From Verrucomicrobia bacterium LP2A (GTDB lineage: Bacteria; Verrucomicrobiota; Verrucomicrobiia; Methylacidiphilales; Methylacidiphilaceae), in the NCBI GenBank assembly GCA_000526255.1, contig JAFS01000002.1, positions 248,001 to 312,000 on the forward strand: a stretch of 64,000 bases of DNA. Reading direction: 5' to 3'. Every line of letters starts with the position of its first letter. Position 1 is the stretch's first letter. Positions 28,999 through 42,011 of the stretch are shown here, one piece after another. Under the pieces are notes generated by a model. It had not been told where the DNA came from and did no database searches. It saw nothing but the letters and a program-made list of their open reading frames with translations. Made by a program: the position numbers and the translations under genes.

Positions 28999-30302
28999 GT
29001 CTCGCGTGCCGGCATCGCCAGGCGGACGCGCATCCGGGAGAAATCGATCATCACCCGGAAGCGACGACAAAAACCGCTTCCGAGGAAGCCCCCCAAGGGG
29101 AGCCCTTCTCCCTGCTCGATTCGCTCGGGAAAGGGAGCGATGACGCCCGAGACATTGTGCGCCGAGAAGCCTGCAAACCGGATCTCGGACAGGAGGATCG
29201 GCGAGGCGAGGTAGCGCCCTCCCACGCCCCAATAGCGATCTCCACGACTCGATGGCGTGAGGCCGAGTCGGCTCGCCGCCCGCCGGCTGAGCGCAAGCTC
29301 GGTCTCCGCCGCACCCGTGTCGAGGAAGACCAAGAGCTTCTCCCGCGAGGCTACTTCCATCGGAACGACGAGGAGCCCCCCCGGGGTCAGCCACAGAGGC
29401 AGGTTCGCGCTTCGGCAGCCGGCGTCTGCCGGAGCGCTCCGGCCCGTCCCGCTCTTCCCCGCTCTCTGCAGGGAAAGACGTCTCTTTGGGTAGTCGAGCG
29501 TCACGACGAAATGCTGCAGGAACTCCGAGCCCAGAATTCCGTCGAACGGCTCGTCCACCTTCTCCGGTCGGCGGAGATCGACGACCACGACCGGAATGTT
29601 TCGGACTTCGGTGGCGCCCAATCGGAGCGAATCGAGTCGGCTGAGCTTTCCCCTCGCGCTTCTGGCGCCAGCCCCGACGAGCTGAGCCGATCCCACCGGA
29701 GGAAGCCGAATCTCTTCGGCCAGGCGCCGGTCCAAGACCACGCAGGACGCTCCGGTGTCAACCAGGAAGTTAGCCCATCGCTTGCCCCCGACGAGGACCG
29801 GCACCACCGGCTGCAGCCCCGACCCGACCCAGTCGAGGCGGATCTCGTCGGGTCCTCTCTGCAGAAAGGGGGCTGCCCTTCCGAAGCCGGCCAGCTGATC
29901 TGCTTCGACTTCTCCGCCCAAGAGCCGCAGGAGGTCGGCCGCATCACAAAAGCGCCCTTCCCGCCGCCAGAGGATCGCCAGCAGGGACGCCGCTTCCGGA
30001 TCCCTTCCGCGGACGCGCAACGCGCGCTCGAGGGCGCGCTCGGCTTGCGGCCAATCGCCCCGCTGGAGCGCAATGGCGCCGAGCAGCTTCCAGGATTCTC
30101 CTTCCTCCGGATGGACGGCCGCTTCCTTCCGAGCGAGCCACGCCGCCTCTTCGAGGTTTCCCTCCGCCACATGTTGACGAGCCTGACCGAGAAGATCCAG
30201 GGCATGCGCAGACCAAGGGAGGGCCGCTCCTCGAACAAGAGAGAGCAAGAGAACCAGGCCGCTCAAGCGCAAGGCCGCTTCCCACCCGGTGCGCTGGCCC
30301 AT
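28995..30302 (-). CDS. Exported TPR protein with two retropepsin-like aspartyl protease domains
   Basis: Residues 1-35 look like a signal peptide (GLVLLLSLVRGAALPWSAHA). Residues 40-150 contain tetratricopeptide-type repeats (AAWLARKEAAVHPEEGESWKLLGAIAL). Two aspartyl-protease-like domains follow, each with a DTGA motif: FLVDTGASCVVLDRR and VFLDTGAAETELALS, each also with a downstream GILGSEFL or GGFLGSGFC segment. Single-domain retropepsins dimerise, so two halves in one chain may form a pepsin-like pseudo-dimer. Length 435. Substrate unknown; periplasmic location is inferred from the signal peptide. It lies 6 bp upstream of nothing on its strand but follows hisF closely. Confidence 0.75.
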   Translation of the reverse strand: MGQRTGWEAALRLSGLVLLLSLVRGAALPWSAHALDLLGQARQHVAEGNLEEAAWLARKEAAVHPEEGESWKLLGAIALQRGDWPQAERALERALRVRGRDPEAASLLAILWRREGRFCDAADLLRLLGGEVEADQLAGFGRAAPFLQRGPDEIRLDWVGSGLQPVVPVLVGGKRWANFLVDTGASCVVLDRRLAEEIRLPPVGSAQLVGAGARSARGKLSRLDSLRLGATEVRNIPVVVVDLRRPEKVDEPFDGILGSEFLQHFVVTLDYPKRRLSLQRAGKSGTGRSAPADAGCRSANLPLWLTPGGLLVVPMEVASREKLLVFLDTGAAETELALSRRAASRLGLTPSSRGDRYWGVGGRYLASPILLSEIRFAGFSAHNVSGVIAPFPERIEQGEGLPLGGFLGSGFCRRFRVMIDFSRMRVRLAMPARET

Positions 30303-30308
30303 AGGGTT

Positions 30309-31082
30309 CTAAATCCGAACGGGGACGCCTCGCGTCCGCAGAAAGCGTTTGACCTCGGGGATCGAGACCTGCCCCGAATGAAAGATCCCAGCGGCAAGGG
30401 CCGCGTCCGCATGACCCGAAAGGAAGACCTCACCGAAATCCTCGATCTTCCCCGCACCCCCGCTGGCGACGACAGGCACAGGAAGCGCGTCCGCCAGAAC
30501 CCGAATGAGCGCCCGATCGTATCCGCTTTTCATCCCGTCGCAGTCGATGCTGTTGCAAACGACTTCTCCGGCCCCCAGCGCAACCCCTTTCTGCGCCCAA
30601 GCGAGTGCCTCCCAGGCGGTCTCCCGTCTGCCGCCGTGGCTGCAGACGCGCCAGGATCCGGGGCCCGTTCTCCGGACATCAATCGAAAGCACGATGCACT
30701 GCGCACCAAAGCGCTCTGCACCCGCGCGGATCAAGTCGGGTTCTGCGAGGGCGGCGGTATTCACGCTCACCTTGTCTGCACCCGCGAGCAGCATGTCCCG
30801 AATATCCTCGAGGGTTCGAACTCCGCCCCCTGCCGTCAGCGGAATGAAGCAACGATCCGAAACCGCGCGCAGGACGTCGAGCAGCGCCGTCCGACCCTCC
30901 ACGCTCGCCGTGATGTCGTAGAAAACGAGCTCGTCCGCCCCTTGGTCGTTGTAACGAGCGGCCAAACCGATCGGATCTCCGACGTCCCGCAAGCCCCCTT
31001 CCTCGGCCCTTCCGAACTGCTGCCCGCGGGTCACGCGCCCGGCATGCACGTCCAAGCAGGGAATGATGCGTCTAGCCAGCAC
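30309..31082 (-). CDS. hisF: Imidazole glycerol phosphate synthase, cyclase subunit
   Basis: The cyclase half of the HisHF complex; it uses ammonia from HisH to close the imidazole ring and releases AICAR. It is a TIM barrel starting LARRIIPCLDVHAGRV, with FYDITAS, PLTAGGGVRT, GADKVSVNT, SIDVRR and PVVASGGAGK in order. GTG at 31082 is preferred: it places the conserved RIIPCLDV at the normal position and follows an AAGGAGAG ribosome-binding stretch. It overlaps the trmL 3' end by 11 bp. Length 257. No other his genes are nearby, so the pathway genes are scattered in this genome. Confidence 0.93.
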   Translation of the reverse strand: MLARRIIPCLDVHAGRVTRGQQFGRAEEGGLRDVGDPIGLAARYNDQGADELVFYDITASVEGRTALLDVLRAVSDRCFIPLTAGGGVRTLEDIRDMLLAGADKVSVNTAALAEPDLIRAGAERFGAQCIVLSIDVRRTGPGSWRVCSHGGRRETAWEALAWAQKGVALGAGEVVCNSIDCDGMKSGYDRALIRVLADALPVPVVASGGAGKIEDFGEVFLSGHADAALAAGIFHSGQVSIPEVKRFLRTRGVPVRI

Positions 31083-31584
31083 CGCCGCTCTCCTTCTCGT
31101 CTTCTCGCTCCCGTCCTCCCATCGCGATCTGGCGAATCGCCTCGTAAAGGACGATCGACACCGCATTCGCCAGGTTCAGGCTCCGCACCTTCGCGTTTGG
31201 CATCGGGATCGTGAACACATTGGTTCGATATTCCTCCAAGATCCGCTGCGGCAACCCTCGGCTCTCCTGGCCGAAGAGAAGGATATCGCCGCACCGGTAG
31301 AGCTCCTCCGTATACGGGCGGTAGGGGCCGGTTTCAAAGAAAAGAAGCCTATGGCCTTCCGACGCGGCCCGGAACTCCTCCCAGGACGCCCACTGCCGGA
31401 CGTCCGCCTCTGACCAATAGTCGAGCCCGGCACGCCGCACCGCCTGGTCGCTTAAGGAGAAGGGAAGAGGGCCGATCAGATGGAGAGTCGAGCGGGTGGC
31501 GGCACAGAGTCGAGCGACATTGCCGGTGTTCGGGGGAATCCGGGGCGCGATGAGCCCGATCTCCAAAAGAGCTTCTCGGCTCAC
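31072..31584 (-). CDS. trmL: tRNA (cytidine/uridine-34 2'-O-) methyltransferase, TrmL type
   Basis: A SPOUT-class methyltransferase that 2'-O-methylates the wobble nucleotide of certain leucine tRNAs. It carries IGLIAPRIPPNTGNVARLCAAT (the trefoil-knot start), RRAGLDYW, LLFGQESRGLP, and IPMPNAKVRSLNLANAVSIVLYE, all diagnostic. The frame is open to 32067, but the upstream part is the shadow of truA. GTG at 31584 overlaps the truA stop as GTGA and gives 170 residues, close to the normal 155-160. It is part of a truA-trmL-hisF chain in which each junction overlaps. Confidence 0.9.
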   Translation of the reverse strand: MSREALLEIGLIAPRIPPNTGNVARLCAATRSTLHLIGPLPFSLSDQAVRRAGLDYWSEADVRQWASWEEFRAASEGHRLLFFETGPYRPYTEELYRCGDILLFGQESRGLPQRILEEYRTNVFTIPMPNAKVRSLNLANAVSIVLYEAIRQIAMGGREREDEKESGGAG

Positions 31585-32504
31585 TCGTGCCTCGACCTCG
31601 TTCTCTGGTCTAACGGGGAGCAAGCCCTCTTTGTGCGAGAGTCTCCCATACAGGGGTTTCGCCTCGCCGGCACGTAATAAACGCGGAGAAGATAAAGCCC
31701 CCAAGGAGGGGCCGAGGCGGGGGCGCGCTTTCGATCCCGGCTTTCGAGGATCTCCTGGAGCTCCTCTCGCGATAATCGCCCCCTGCCCACGCGCATCAGC
31801 GCTCCGACGATGTTGCGGACCATATGATAGAGAAAGCCGTCGCCCGTGACCCGGATGCGCACGGAAGGCCCTCGATGATGCAGAGCCAGACCTGAAATTG
31901 TGCGCACCGTCGAAGAATAGGCCCGCCCGGAGTTGGTGGCAAAGGCGGAAAAGTCCTTCGTCCCCACAAAGAGATCTCCCGCCTCCCGCATGGCTGGAAT
32001 CGCCAAGGGGAGAGGAACGTGCCAGACCCGCTCGACGAGAAAGGGATCGAGCACCGCATGGTTCCACACCCGGTATTCATAGGTCTTGGCCCGGGCGGCG
32101 AACCGCGCATGAAATTCCGGAGAGACCAGCTTGACATCGCGTACCCGGATGGAATCCGGCAAAAAGTAGTTGAGGGCTCGCGCCAGCTCCTCGGGGGTCA
32201 GCTTTCGCGGAGCAGCGAAGGAAGCCGCCTGCCGCAGGGCATGCACGCCGGCGTCCGTGCGGCTGGCCCCCGTGACCGCGATCGGCCGACCCCAGATCCG
32301 TTCGACGACCGATTCCAGAGCCTCCTGGATCGACGGCTTCCCCTTTTGCCGCTGCCAACCGGAAAAGCCGCTGCCGACGTAGGAAAGCTCGATTCGATGG
32401 CCGACGAGTGGAGATTCCTCAGGCTCATCGACCGAGCCTCTCCCTCGTTGCTCCGTTTCGTCCCCGTACGGCATAGGAACTTCGTCATCCGCACTCGCGC
32501 TCAT
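31581..32504 (-). CDS. truA: tRNA pseudouridine(38-40) synthase TruA
   Basis: Forms pseudouridine at positions 38-40 of the tRNA anticodon arm. The catalytic aspartate is in SRTDAGVHA. Other family blocks are YVGSGFSGWQRQ at the N-terminal side, FHARFAARAKTYEYRVWN, and GDGFLYHMVRNIVGALM. An N-terminal tail of about 35 acidic residues precedes the conserved core, so the start is uncertain: GTG at 32519, ATG at 32504 (used here) and ATG at 32474 are all possible, and none has a strong ribosome-binding site. It overlaps trmL by 4 bp. Confidence 0.92.
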   Translation of the reverse strand: MSASADDEVPMPYGDETEQRGRGSVDEPEESPLVGHRIELSYVGSGFSGWQRQKGKPSIQEALESVVERIWGRPIAVTGASRTDAGVHALRQAASFAAPRKLTPEELARALNYFLPDSIRVRDVKLVSPEFHARFAARAKTYEYRVWNHAVLDPFLVERVWHVPLPLAIPAMREAGDLFVGTKDFSAFATNSGRAYSSTVRTISGLALHHRGPSVRIRVTGDGFLYHMVRNIVGALMRVGRGRLSREELQEILESRDRKRAPASAPPWGLYLLRVYYVPARRNPCMGDSRTKRACSPLDQRTRSRHE

Positions 32505-32622
32505 CTCAAGGGGCTGCACGGCTCATTCAAGAGGGACGTTTCCTTTGCTCTGGTCACCAGGAGATGTCCCCCGATCAACGCTGCTGGAAAGGTTCACGAA
32601 AGGCAATCGGAAGGGCTTGAGC

Positions 32623-33321
32623 CTATTCCGATCCGAGCAGATACGAAAAGCCGACCAGGCCACCGACCTCGTTCACCCCGATATTGCGCGTCGCCATATC
32701 GGCGTTGGACATGTGGTGGAAGAGCGCTTCGGCATTGATCGACCAGTGCTTCGAAAGCATGTAGCGGAATCCGGCTCCGGCTTGCGGGGTGAACTCGATC
32801 GCCTGGCCGACTACGGACTGGTTGGGCACCGTATAGGCATCGGTAAAAACAAAGCCAAGCCCTCCTTCGACGTAGGGGACGATCCGCCAGTTCGGCTGAA
32901 CGAAGTTGTACCGGACGAAGACGTTGGGGCCCACGACCACGTTCCCGCTCATGGGACCCGCGAAGATGCCGCTCGCGTAGAGATCGACAAGCACCTCGAC
33001 ATTGCCGCGGAAGATTCCATGCCCCTTTGGCGTGGTGAGCATCCATCCCCAGCTCAAGATGGTGGGCGCCTCGTCGAAGGTGGATCTCCCGTTCCCACTC
33101 CCCAAAGAAAAGAGCGCGCCGGACATGACTTGAATTTCGTTCGTGCCTTCCCGATAGAGAGCCAGCTCGGGAATGCTTTCCGTGTCGAGAGTGACCCCAC
33201 CCTTGGGATTACTGGTTTCGGCTGCGGCAGCCGCGGGATAGGAAGCATTGGACGCTGCCCGCGCGGCCCCCCAGGAGCTCAGCGCCCAAAGGGCTAATGC
33301 GACCGCAAGCGTCCTCCTCAT
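32623..33321 (-). CDS. PagL-like outer-membrane lipid A 3-O-deacylase
   Basis: Predicted beta-barrel enzyme that removes the 3-O acyl chain from lipid A in the outer membrane. A signal peptide (TLAVALALWALSSWGAARA) is followed by about 200 residues of alternating beta-strand sequence. The C-terminal HWSINAEALFHHMSNADM segment supplies the His-Ser dyad and the nearby glutamate of the acyloxyacyl hydrolase (PagL) family. ATG at 33321 is chosen over GTG at 33330. The neighbours truA and ruvX are on the same strand but unrelated in function. It fits with lpxA elsewhere in the window as part of lipid A biology. Confidence 0.78.
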   Translation of the reverse strand: MRRTLAVALALWALSSWGAARAASNASYPAAAAAETSNPKGGVTLDTESIPELALYREGTNEIQVMSGALFSLGSGNGRSTFDEAPTILSWGWMLTTPKGHGIFRGNVEVLVDLYASGIFAGPMSGNVVVGPNVFVRYNFVQPNWRIVPYVEGGLGFVFTDAYTVPNQSVVGQAIEFTPQAGAGFRYMLSKHWSINAEALFHHMSNADMATRNIGVNEVGGLVGFSYLLGSE

Positions 33322-33403
33322 AAATTTCACGTGGTTAGCAGCCGCAAGGCTATGCCGACCAGCTTTTTTTTATTTCCGCCCATCCCCAGCGAGCAGCGAC
33401 CAC

Positions 33404-33826
33404 TCAAGTCTCCCGCAGCGCCAGCTCGTCGAGATAAGACTGCAAAAGGACCGCGGCCGCAACCCCGTCGATCTTCTGCCGGCTCGCCTTCTCCTTCCGT
33501 CCGGCCTCGCGCAGATAGTGTGCGGCCAGCTTCGTCGTAAGCCGCTCGTCCCGCAATTCGACCGGGATTGGGACGAGCTGCTTGCATTTCCGAGTAAATT
33601 CCCGGACGCGCTCCGCCGCCGGCCCGTAGGAGCCATCCATGTTCCGTGGAAGGCCCACCAAGAGAAGGCTGACCTCGTAGCGACGAACAAACTCCTTGAG
33701 CTCCCGGACGAATTCCGCAAACGGCTCCGCCGGGAGGTAGCCGAGCGGCAAGGCTAAGGTGAGCGTTGGATCGTTGACGGCCACACCGATCCGCTTGCTT
33801 CCATGATCAAGCGCGAGAATGCCCAC
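33404..33826 (-). CDS. ruvX: Holliday-junction resolvase-like RuvX/YqgF
   Basis: An RNase H-fold nuclease of the YqgF/RuvX family, implicated in 16S rRNA 5'-end processing and possibly junction resolution. It has the ILALDHGSKRIGVAV start with the first catalytic aspartate, LLVGLPRNMDGSYGPAAERV, and ELRDERLTTKLAAHYLRE with the middle acidic residues. The final acidic residue lies in KIDGVAAAVLLQSYLD. GTG at 33826 gives the standard 140 residues and has a GAGGGA site upstream. The start overlaps the 3' end of trpA by 20 bp, indicating co-transcription. Confidence 0.9.
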   Translation of the reverse strand: MGILALDHGSKRIGVAVNDPTLTLALPLGYLPAEPFAEFVRELKEFVRRYEVSLLLVGLPRNMDGSYGPAAERVREFTRKCKQLVPIPVELRDERLTTKLAAHYLREAGRKEKASRQKIDGVAAAVLLQSYLDELALRET

Positions 33827-34715
33827 CTGTCCCTCTTTCTCCCGCAGGCTCCCGAAGGGGGCCTCCGGGCACGCCCTTTCCCGATGCGCGATGCACGCTT
33901 TCGGCGAGCGGCCGCGCAAAACCCTCGATCCTCTCGCACAGGTCCGATGCCGAACCCCAGGCTCCGATCCGCTCCACGAGGGCGCTGCCGATCACCACCC
34001 CATCCGCATAAGCCGCCACGGCACCGGCCTGCTCGGGAGTGGAGATACCGAAGCCGACGCAGGCCGGGACTGTGCAGAGCGTCCTCATCGAGCGGACGAG
34101 ATCCTCCGCTTCGGCGGGAACTTCCTCGCGCACCCCGGTGGTTCCGAGGCGAGCCACGCAGTAAAGAAAGCCTTCGGCCGCTTTCGCAAGCGCCTGCCGG
34201 CGCACCGGCTCGGTGGTCGGAGCCACCAAGTGGATCCGAGTGAGCGAGCTCTCCAACGATTCGAGCCCCGGTAGCCTCTCCTCCAAAGGCAGGTCGACCA
34301 GCAGGACTCCGTCGACCCCCGCTTGGCTCGCTTCGCTGGCAAACCGCTCGAGACCCAGCCGCAGCAGCGGGTTGAGATAGCTAAAGAGAACGATCGGAAG
34401 GCTCGAGCCCTTGCGTATCTCAGCTACGGTCTCGAGCACGCCCTCGACTGTGGCTCCCGCCCGCAATGCACGGTGGGCGGCGGCCTGATTGACCTCTCCG
34501 TCCGCCAGGGGATCCGAAAAGGGAATCCCGAGCTCGACGAGATCCGCCCCCGCCCGTTCTAAGGAGAGCACGAGCTCCCGGGTGGCGGAGAGGGTCGGGT
34601 CCCCTGCCGTGATGTAGGGGATGAACGCCCGCTTCCCCTCGACGGAGAGGGAGCGAAACTTCTCCGCGATCCGGCCGCTCACAAGACGATCCCTGCTTTT
34701 CGCATCTCTCCCCAT
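33807..34715 (-). CDS. trpA: Tryptophan synthase alpha chain
   Basis: Cleaves indole-3-glycerol phosphate and channels indole to the beta subunit. The barrel carries the catalytic glutamate in VELGIPFSDP and the catalytic aspartate in SDPLADG. YITAGDP, LFSYLNPLLR, LVAPTT and VGFGISTPEQA follow in family order. ATG at 34715 is used; GTG at 34682, just before GRIAEKF, would match the family start better. The last 30 residues (GKGVPGGPLREPAGERG) extend beyond the usual end and run into ruvX. trpB is not in the window. Confidence 0.92.
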   Translation of the reverse strand: MGRDAKSRDRLVSGRIAEKFRSLSVEGKRAFIPYITAGDPTLSATRELVLSLERAGADLVELGIPFSDPLADGEVNQAAAHRALRAGATVEGVLETVAEIRKGSSLPIVLFSYLNPLLRLGLERFASEASQAGVDGVLLVDLPLEERLPGLESLESSLTRIHLVAPTTEPVRRQALAKAAEGFLYCVARLGTTGVREEVPAEAEDLVRSMRTLCTVPACVGFGISTPEQAGAVAAYADGVVIGSALVERIGAWGSASDLCERIEGFARPLAESVHRASGKGVPGGPLREPAGERGTGGHSRA

Positions 34716-34898
34716 GGACTGCAACGCGGCCCCTCTCCCGTACGGAGAGGAGAACTCGCCTCTTAAGCTAGTCCCTCCTGCACCTTCGCTCCAGTATTTT
34801 CCTCCGCCCTCGATCTGCGTCTCGCTCGCGAACCACCCTCTTTTTCATTTGTGAGCGGAAGGCTTGCTTCCTAGAAAGATCTCCGTAATTTTACCCAA

Positions 34899-39450
<4,552 letters not shown>

Positions 39451-39455
<5 letters not shown>

Positions 39456-39472
39456 CCTGGACGCGAGTCAGC
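39451..39472. terminator. Short inverted repeat between convergent gltB and aquaporin genes
   Basis: GCTGAC at 39451-39456 and GTCAGC at 39467-39472 form a 6-bp stem with a 10-base loop across the 12-bp gap between two convergent stop codons. There is no T-run, so it could be at most a weak bidirectional terminator. Confidence 0.25.
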
Positions 39473-40094
39473 GGTCTTCGGGATTGAGGCTCAGGAAGAC
39501 CCAAGCGGCACAGGCGCCCGCCAGGAGCTCCGCGATCCAGTAGAGTGCTAAGCTCGGCCAGGCAATCAGCCCAATCCAGCCCAACCCGACGGCGACCGCC
39601 GGATTGAATGCTCCCCCGGAGATTGATCCTACGGCAAACGCGCCCACCATGACCGTGATGCCGATCGCCAGACCGTAGAAGGAGTTCCCAGTCGTTCCCT
39701 TGGCCGTCGCCACGTTGAGCACCACATAGACCAGAGCAAACGTAAAGAGGAATTCCGCCAGGAAGGCCGGCCCCATGGAGACCGTCATCCGGGTGACCGG
39801 AGCGTTTCCCTTGATCGCCTGCGCAGCGACGGACGCCACGATCGCGCCTGATACCTGGGCGAACCAATACGGAAGGACGTCCTGCATTGCGCATCGCCCA
39901 CGCAGCCAAGCCCCGAGCGTTACCGCAGGATTGTAATGTCCCCCGGAAAGATGACCACCGGCAAAGACCATCACCATGAGCGCCGATCCGATCGCCAGCG
40001 GGGCGATGACCCCGGTGGACGCCCCGATCACGCAGCAGCCTACCGTGAGCATGAGAAAGAAGGTCCCAATCAACTCACAAATATACTTTCGCAT
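39468..40094 (-). CDS. Aquaporin / MIP-family channel
   Basis: A six-helix inner-membrane channel for water or small neutral solutes. Both half-helix motifs are present: GGHYNPAVTLG near residue 55 and GGAFNPAVAVG near residue 161. At 208 residues it is compact, closer to AqpZ than to glycerol facilitators. ATG at 40094 follows a GGGGGGAT stretch that can act as ribosome-binding site; the open frame upstream of it is not conserved-looking. It stands alone, convergent with gltB. Confidence 0.9.
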   Translation of the reverse strand: MRKYICELIGTFFLMLTVGCCVIGASTGVIAPLAIGSALMVMVFAGGHLSGGHYNPAVTLGAWLRGRCAMQDVLPYWFAQVSGAIVASVAAQAIKGNAPVTRMTVSMGPAFLAEFLFTFALVYVVLNVATAKGTTGNSFYGLAIGITVMVGAFAVGSISGGAFNPAVAVGLGWIGLIAWPSLALYWIAELLAGACAAWVFLSLNPEDR

Positions 40095-40607
40095 GATCTT
40101 ATCCCCCCTGTGTCCGGTGGTCCGTAGCCCGACAATCGACTGAGCGCACGGTCTCTTGCGTGAACCAGAAACCCCCATCTTGCTAGTACAACCTGGCGAA
40201 AGGCGGGGCAAGTTATCTTTCCCCGGGGCCCGTTGCTTCTTCTTTGACGATCTCCGGCCGCAGATCCGAACCCTGCTCGGCGGTTCGCTTCTCTCTTGGA
40301 AGGGAACGTAACTCCAGGGAATGGCCGATCGGAAACGTCCCCCTTCCGCTTGCCCGTAATGCTTGGTCACCGAAGGACCAGGAGAAGGACGGGGAGGGTG
40401 CCGACGTGACATCTTACTCAGCAACGAATGAGCGACAGCCTCGATGCTGGAAAACGGTCTTTTGTCCGACAAGCTTGCAACGGAGTCGAACGCTCTGCCG
40501 CCTGGCGTTCGATGAGCGGGCATCGCCTGCTGCTGGCGGTGCGCCGGGAGAGCCGCCGTTCCCGCTTGAACCTTGAGACTGAGGCGAGATCCCGCCTCCG
40601 GTCTATC
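40095..40607. other. 513-bp gap without a recognisable gene
   Basis: Upstream of the aquaporin gene and downstream of the LysM gene. Open frames here are short and unlike known proteins. It must hold the aquaporin promoter on the minus strand. I saw no tRNA, repeat array or strong hairpin in it. Confidence 0.45.
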
Positions 40608-40988
40608 TTAGCGCTGCGTTCCTGCCGGCGGATTCGGCATGGAGGGAGGCACCGGGCTCCCCGAGGAGGTCTCGGCTTCGTCCTTCTTTCCCTTTGACGA
40701 AGGAGGGGGAACGATGAGCTCCTGTCCGATTTGGAGCCGGTCGTTCTTCAACCCGTTCGCCTTGCGGAGCGCGTCGACCGTGATCTTGAATCGACGGCTG
40801 ATTTTCCACAGGGAATCGCCCTGCTTGACGGTGTACTTCGTCGATCCTGGTGGCGGAGGTTCGGTCGGAGCTTCGGCGGACGATGGCGCTGCGGATTCCA
40901 CGGCTTGTGCGGAAGGAGGAGTTCCCGCGCACCAAAGCAAGGCGATCAATCCCACGGGAAAAAAGAGACGAAAGAGATTCCTGCACAT
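40608..40988 (-). CDS. Secreted LysM-domain protein
   Basis: A small exported protein of 126 residues. The signal peptide (FFPVGLIALLWCAGTPPSAQA) is followed by a Pro/Ser/Ala-rich linker and one LysM peptidoglycan-binding domain at about residues 51-94 (YTVKQGDSLWKISRRFKIT, ending GQELIVPPP). The tail is again proline-rich. The cysteine in the hydrophobic segment is not in a good lipobox, so a lipoprotein is possible but not clear. ATG at 40988 is chosen; the longer open frame is the shadow of comM. Expected role: cell-wall attachment in the periplasm. Confidence 0.8.
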   Translation of the reverse strand: MCRNLFRLFFPVGLIALLWCAGTPPSAQAVESAAPSSAEAPTEPPPPGSTKYTVKQGDSLWKISRRFKITVDALRKANGLKNDRLQIGQELIVPPPSSKGKKDEAETSSGSPVPPSMPNPPAGTQR

Positions 40989-41070
40989 GCGATCATCATA
41001 AGTCGCTTTTGCGGCAAGAGAAGACGGAACCTTCCCGTTTTCCGGAAAAAGTGGCAGAATGCGCGCCCGC

Positions 41071-41928
41071 ATGCTCGCTCGGATCTTTTCCACCGCACTT
41101 TGGGGAGTCGACGCGTTGCGGGTCGAAGTCGAGGTCGACAATTCCCCCGGAGCGTTTCTGACGAGGGTGGTCGGGTTGCCCGACGCCGCCGTGCGGGAAA
41201 GCCTCCATCGGGTTTCCACGGCACTGCAAAACGCCGGGTTTCGCTCGCCGATCGGCCGTACGACGATCAACCTGGCCCCGGCCAATCTCCGGAAGGAGGG
41301 GCCCAGCTTCGATCTTCCCATCGCTCTCGCAGTCCTTGGCGCCACGGGTCAACTGGAGAGCCCTTACCTGGGAGACTTCTGGGCGCTCGGCGAGCTCGCG
41401 CTCTCTGGAGAGCTTCGGCCCGTCCGCGGCGTCCTCTCCGCCACCCTGGAAGCCAAGCGGCAGCGCGCCAAGCATGTCCTGCTGCCTGCGGCCAACGCGG
41501 CGGAAGCGGCGGCCGTCTCGGGCATCCGAATCCACACGGCCGGAGACCTCGCGGAAGCCGCCGCCGTTCTACGCGATCCGGAGTCTTCGCCACTACCGGA
41601 TGGCTCGGGGTCTCGCTTGGCCTCCGAACCTTCGACCGACCTCGACTTCGCGGACGTCAAAGGACAGATCGCCGCCAAGCGGGCATTGGAAATCGCCGTC
41701 GCCGGCGGGCATAACGTGCTGCTCATCGGCCCGCCGGGAAGCGGAAAATCGATGCTCGCCCAGCGGCTTCCCTCCATCTTCCCGCCCATGACGTTAGAGG
41801 AGTCGATCGAAGCGACCCGAATCCATAGTGTCGCGGGCCTGCTGCCTAACGACGGCGGGCTGATTCGCCACCGGCCGTTTCGCTCGCCGCACCACTCGAC
41901 GTCCGACGCGGGCCTCGTCGGCGGAGGG
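41071..41928 (+). pseudogene. comM: comM/yifB Mg-chelatase-like AAA+ gene, 5' part, cut by transposon insertion
   Basis: ComM is a hexameric AAA+ helicase that helps branch migration when incoming DNA recombines during natural transformation. Present here are the N-terminal chelatase-like domain ([13 protein letters not shown], then [12 protein letters not shown]), Walker A GPPGSGKS, and the [19 protein letters not shown] segment. The normal continuation (serine, then the Walker B region) is replaced at 41929 by TGTCA and foreign sequence, after about 286 of 500 residues. The chimeric frame continues to a stop at 42015. ATG at 41071 fits the family better than ATG at 41059. The 3' half is not in the window and should flank the far end of the element. 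Confidence 0.93.
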
Positions 41929-41975
41929 TGTCATTTTTCGAAATTATTGCAATTTGGTACAAATAAATGCAATGA
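41929..41975. other. Left terminal sequence of the Tn7-like element
   Basis: Begins TGTCATTTTTCG, resembling the TGT...ACA termini of Tn7 and the TGTC(A/G)TTTTC ends of Tn5053/Tn402 relatives. An AT-rich imperfect inverted repeat follows (TTGCA and ATTTG paired with CAAAT and TGCAA, about 41946-41971), a likely transposase-binding region. GAGGG at 41924-41928 is the candidate 5-bp target duplication. The tnsE-like ATG is 37 bp further in, so its promoter may overlap the end. Confidence 0.65.
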
Positions 41976-42011
41976 AGCCGCATCATCCCGCCGATTTGGG
42001 CGCCTTGGTCC

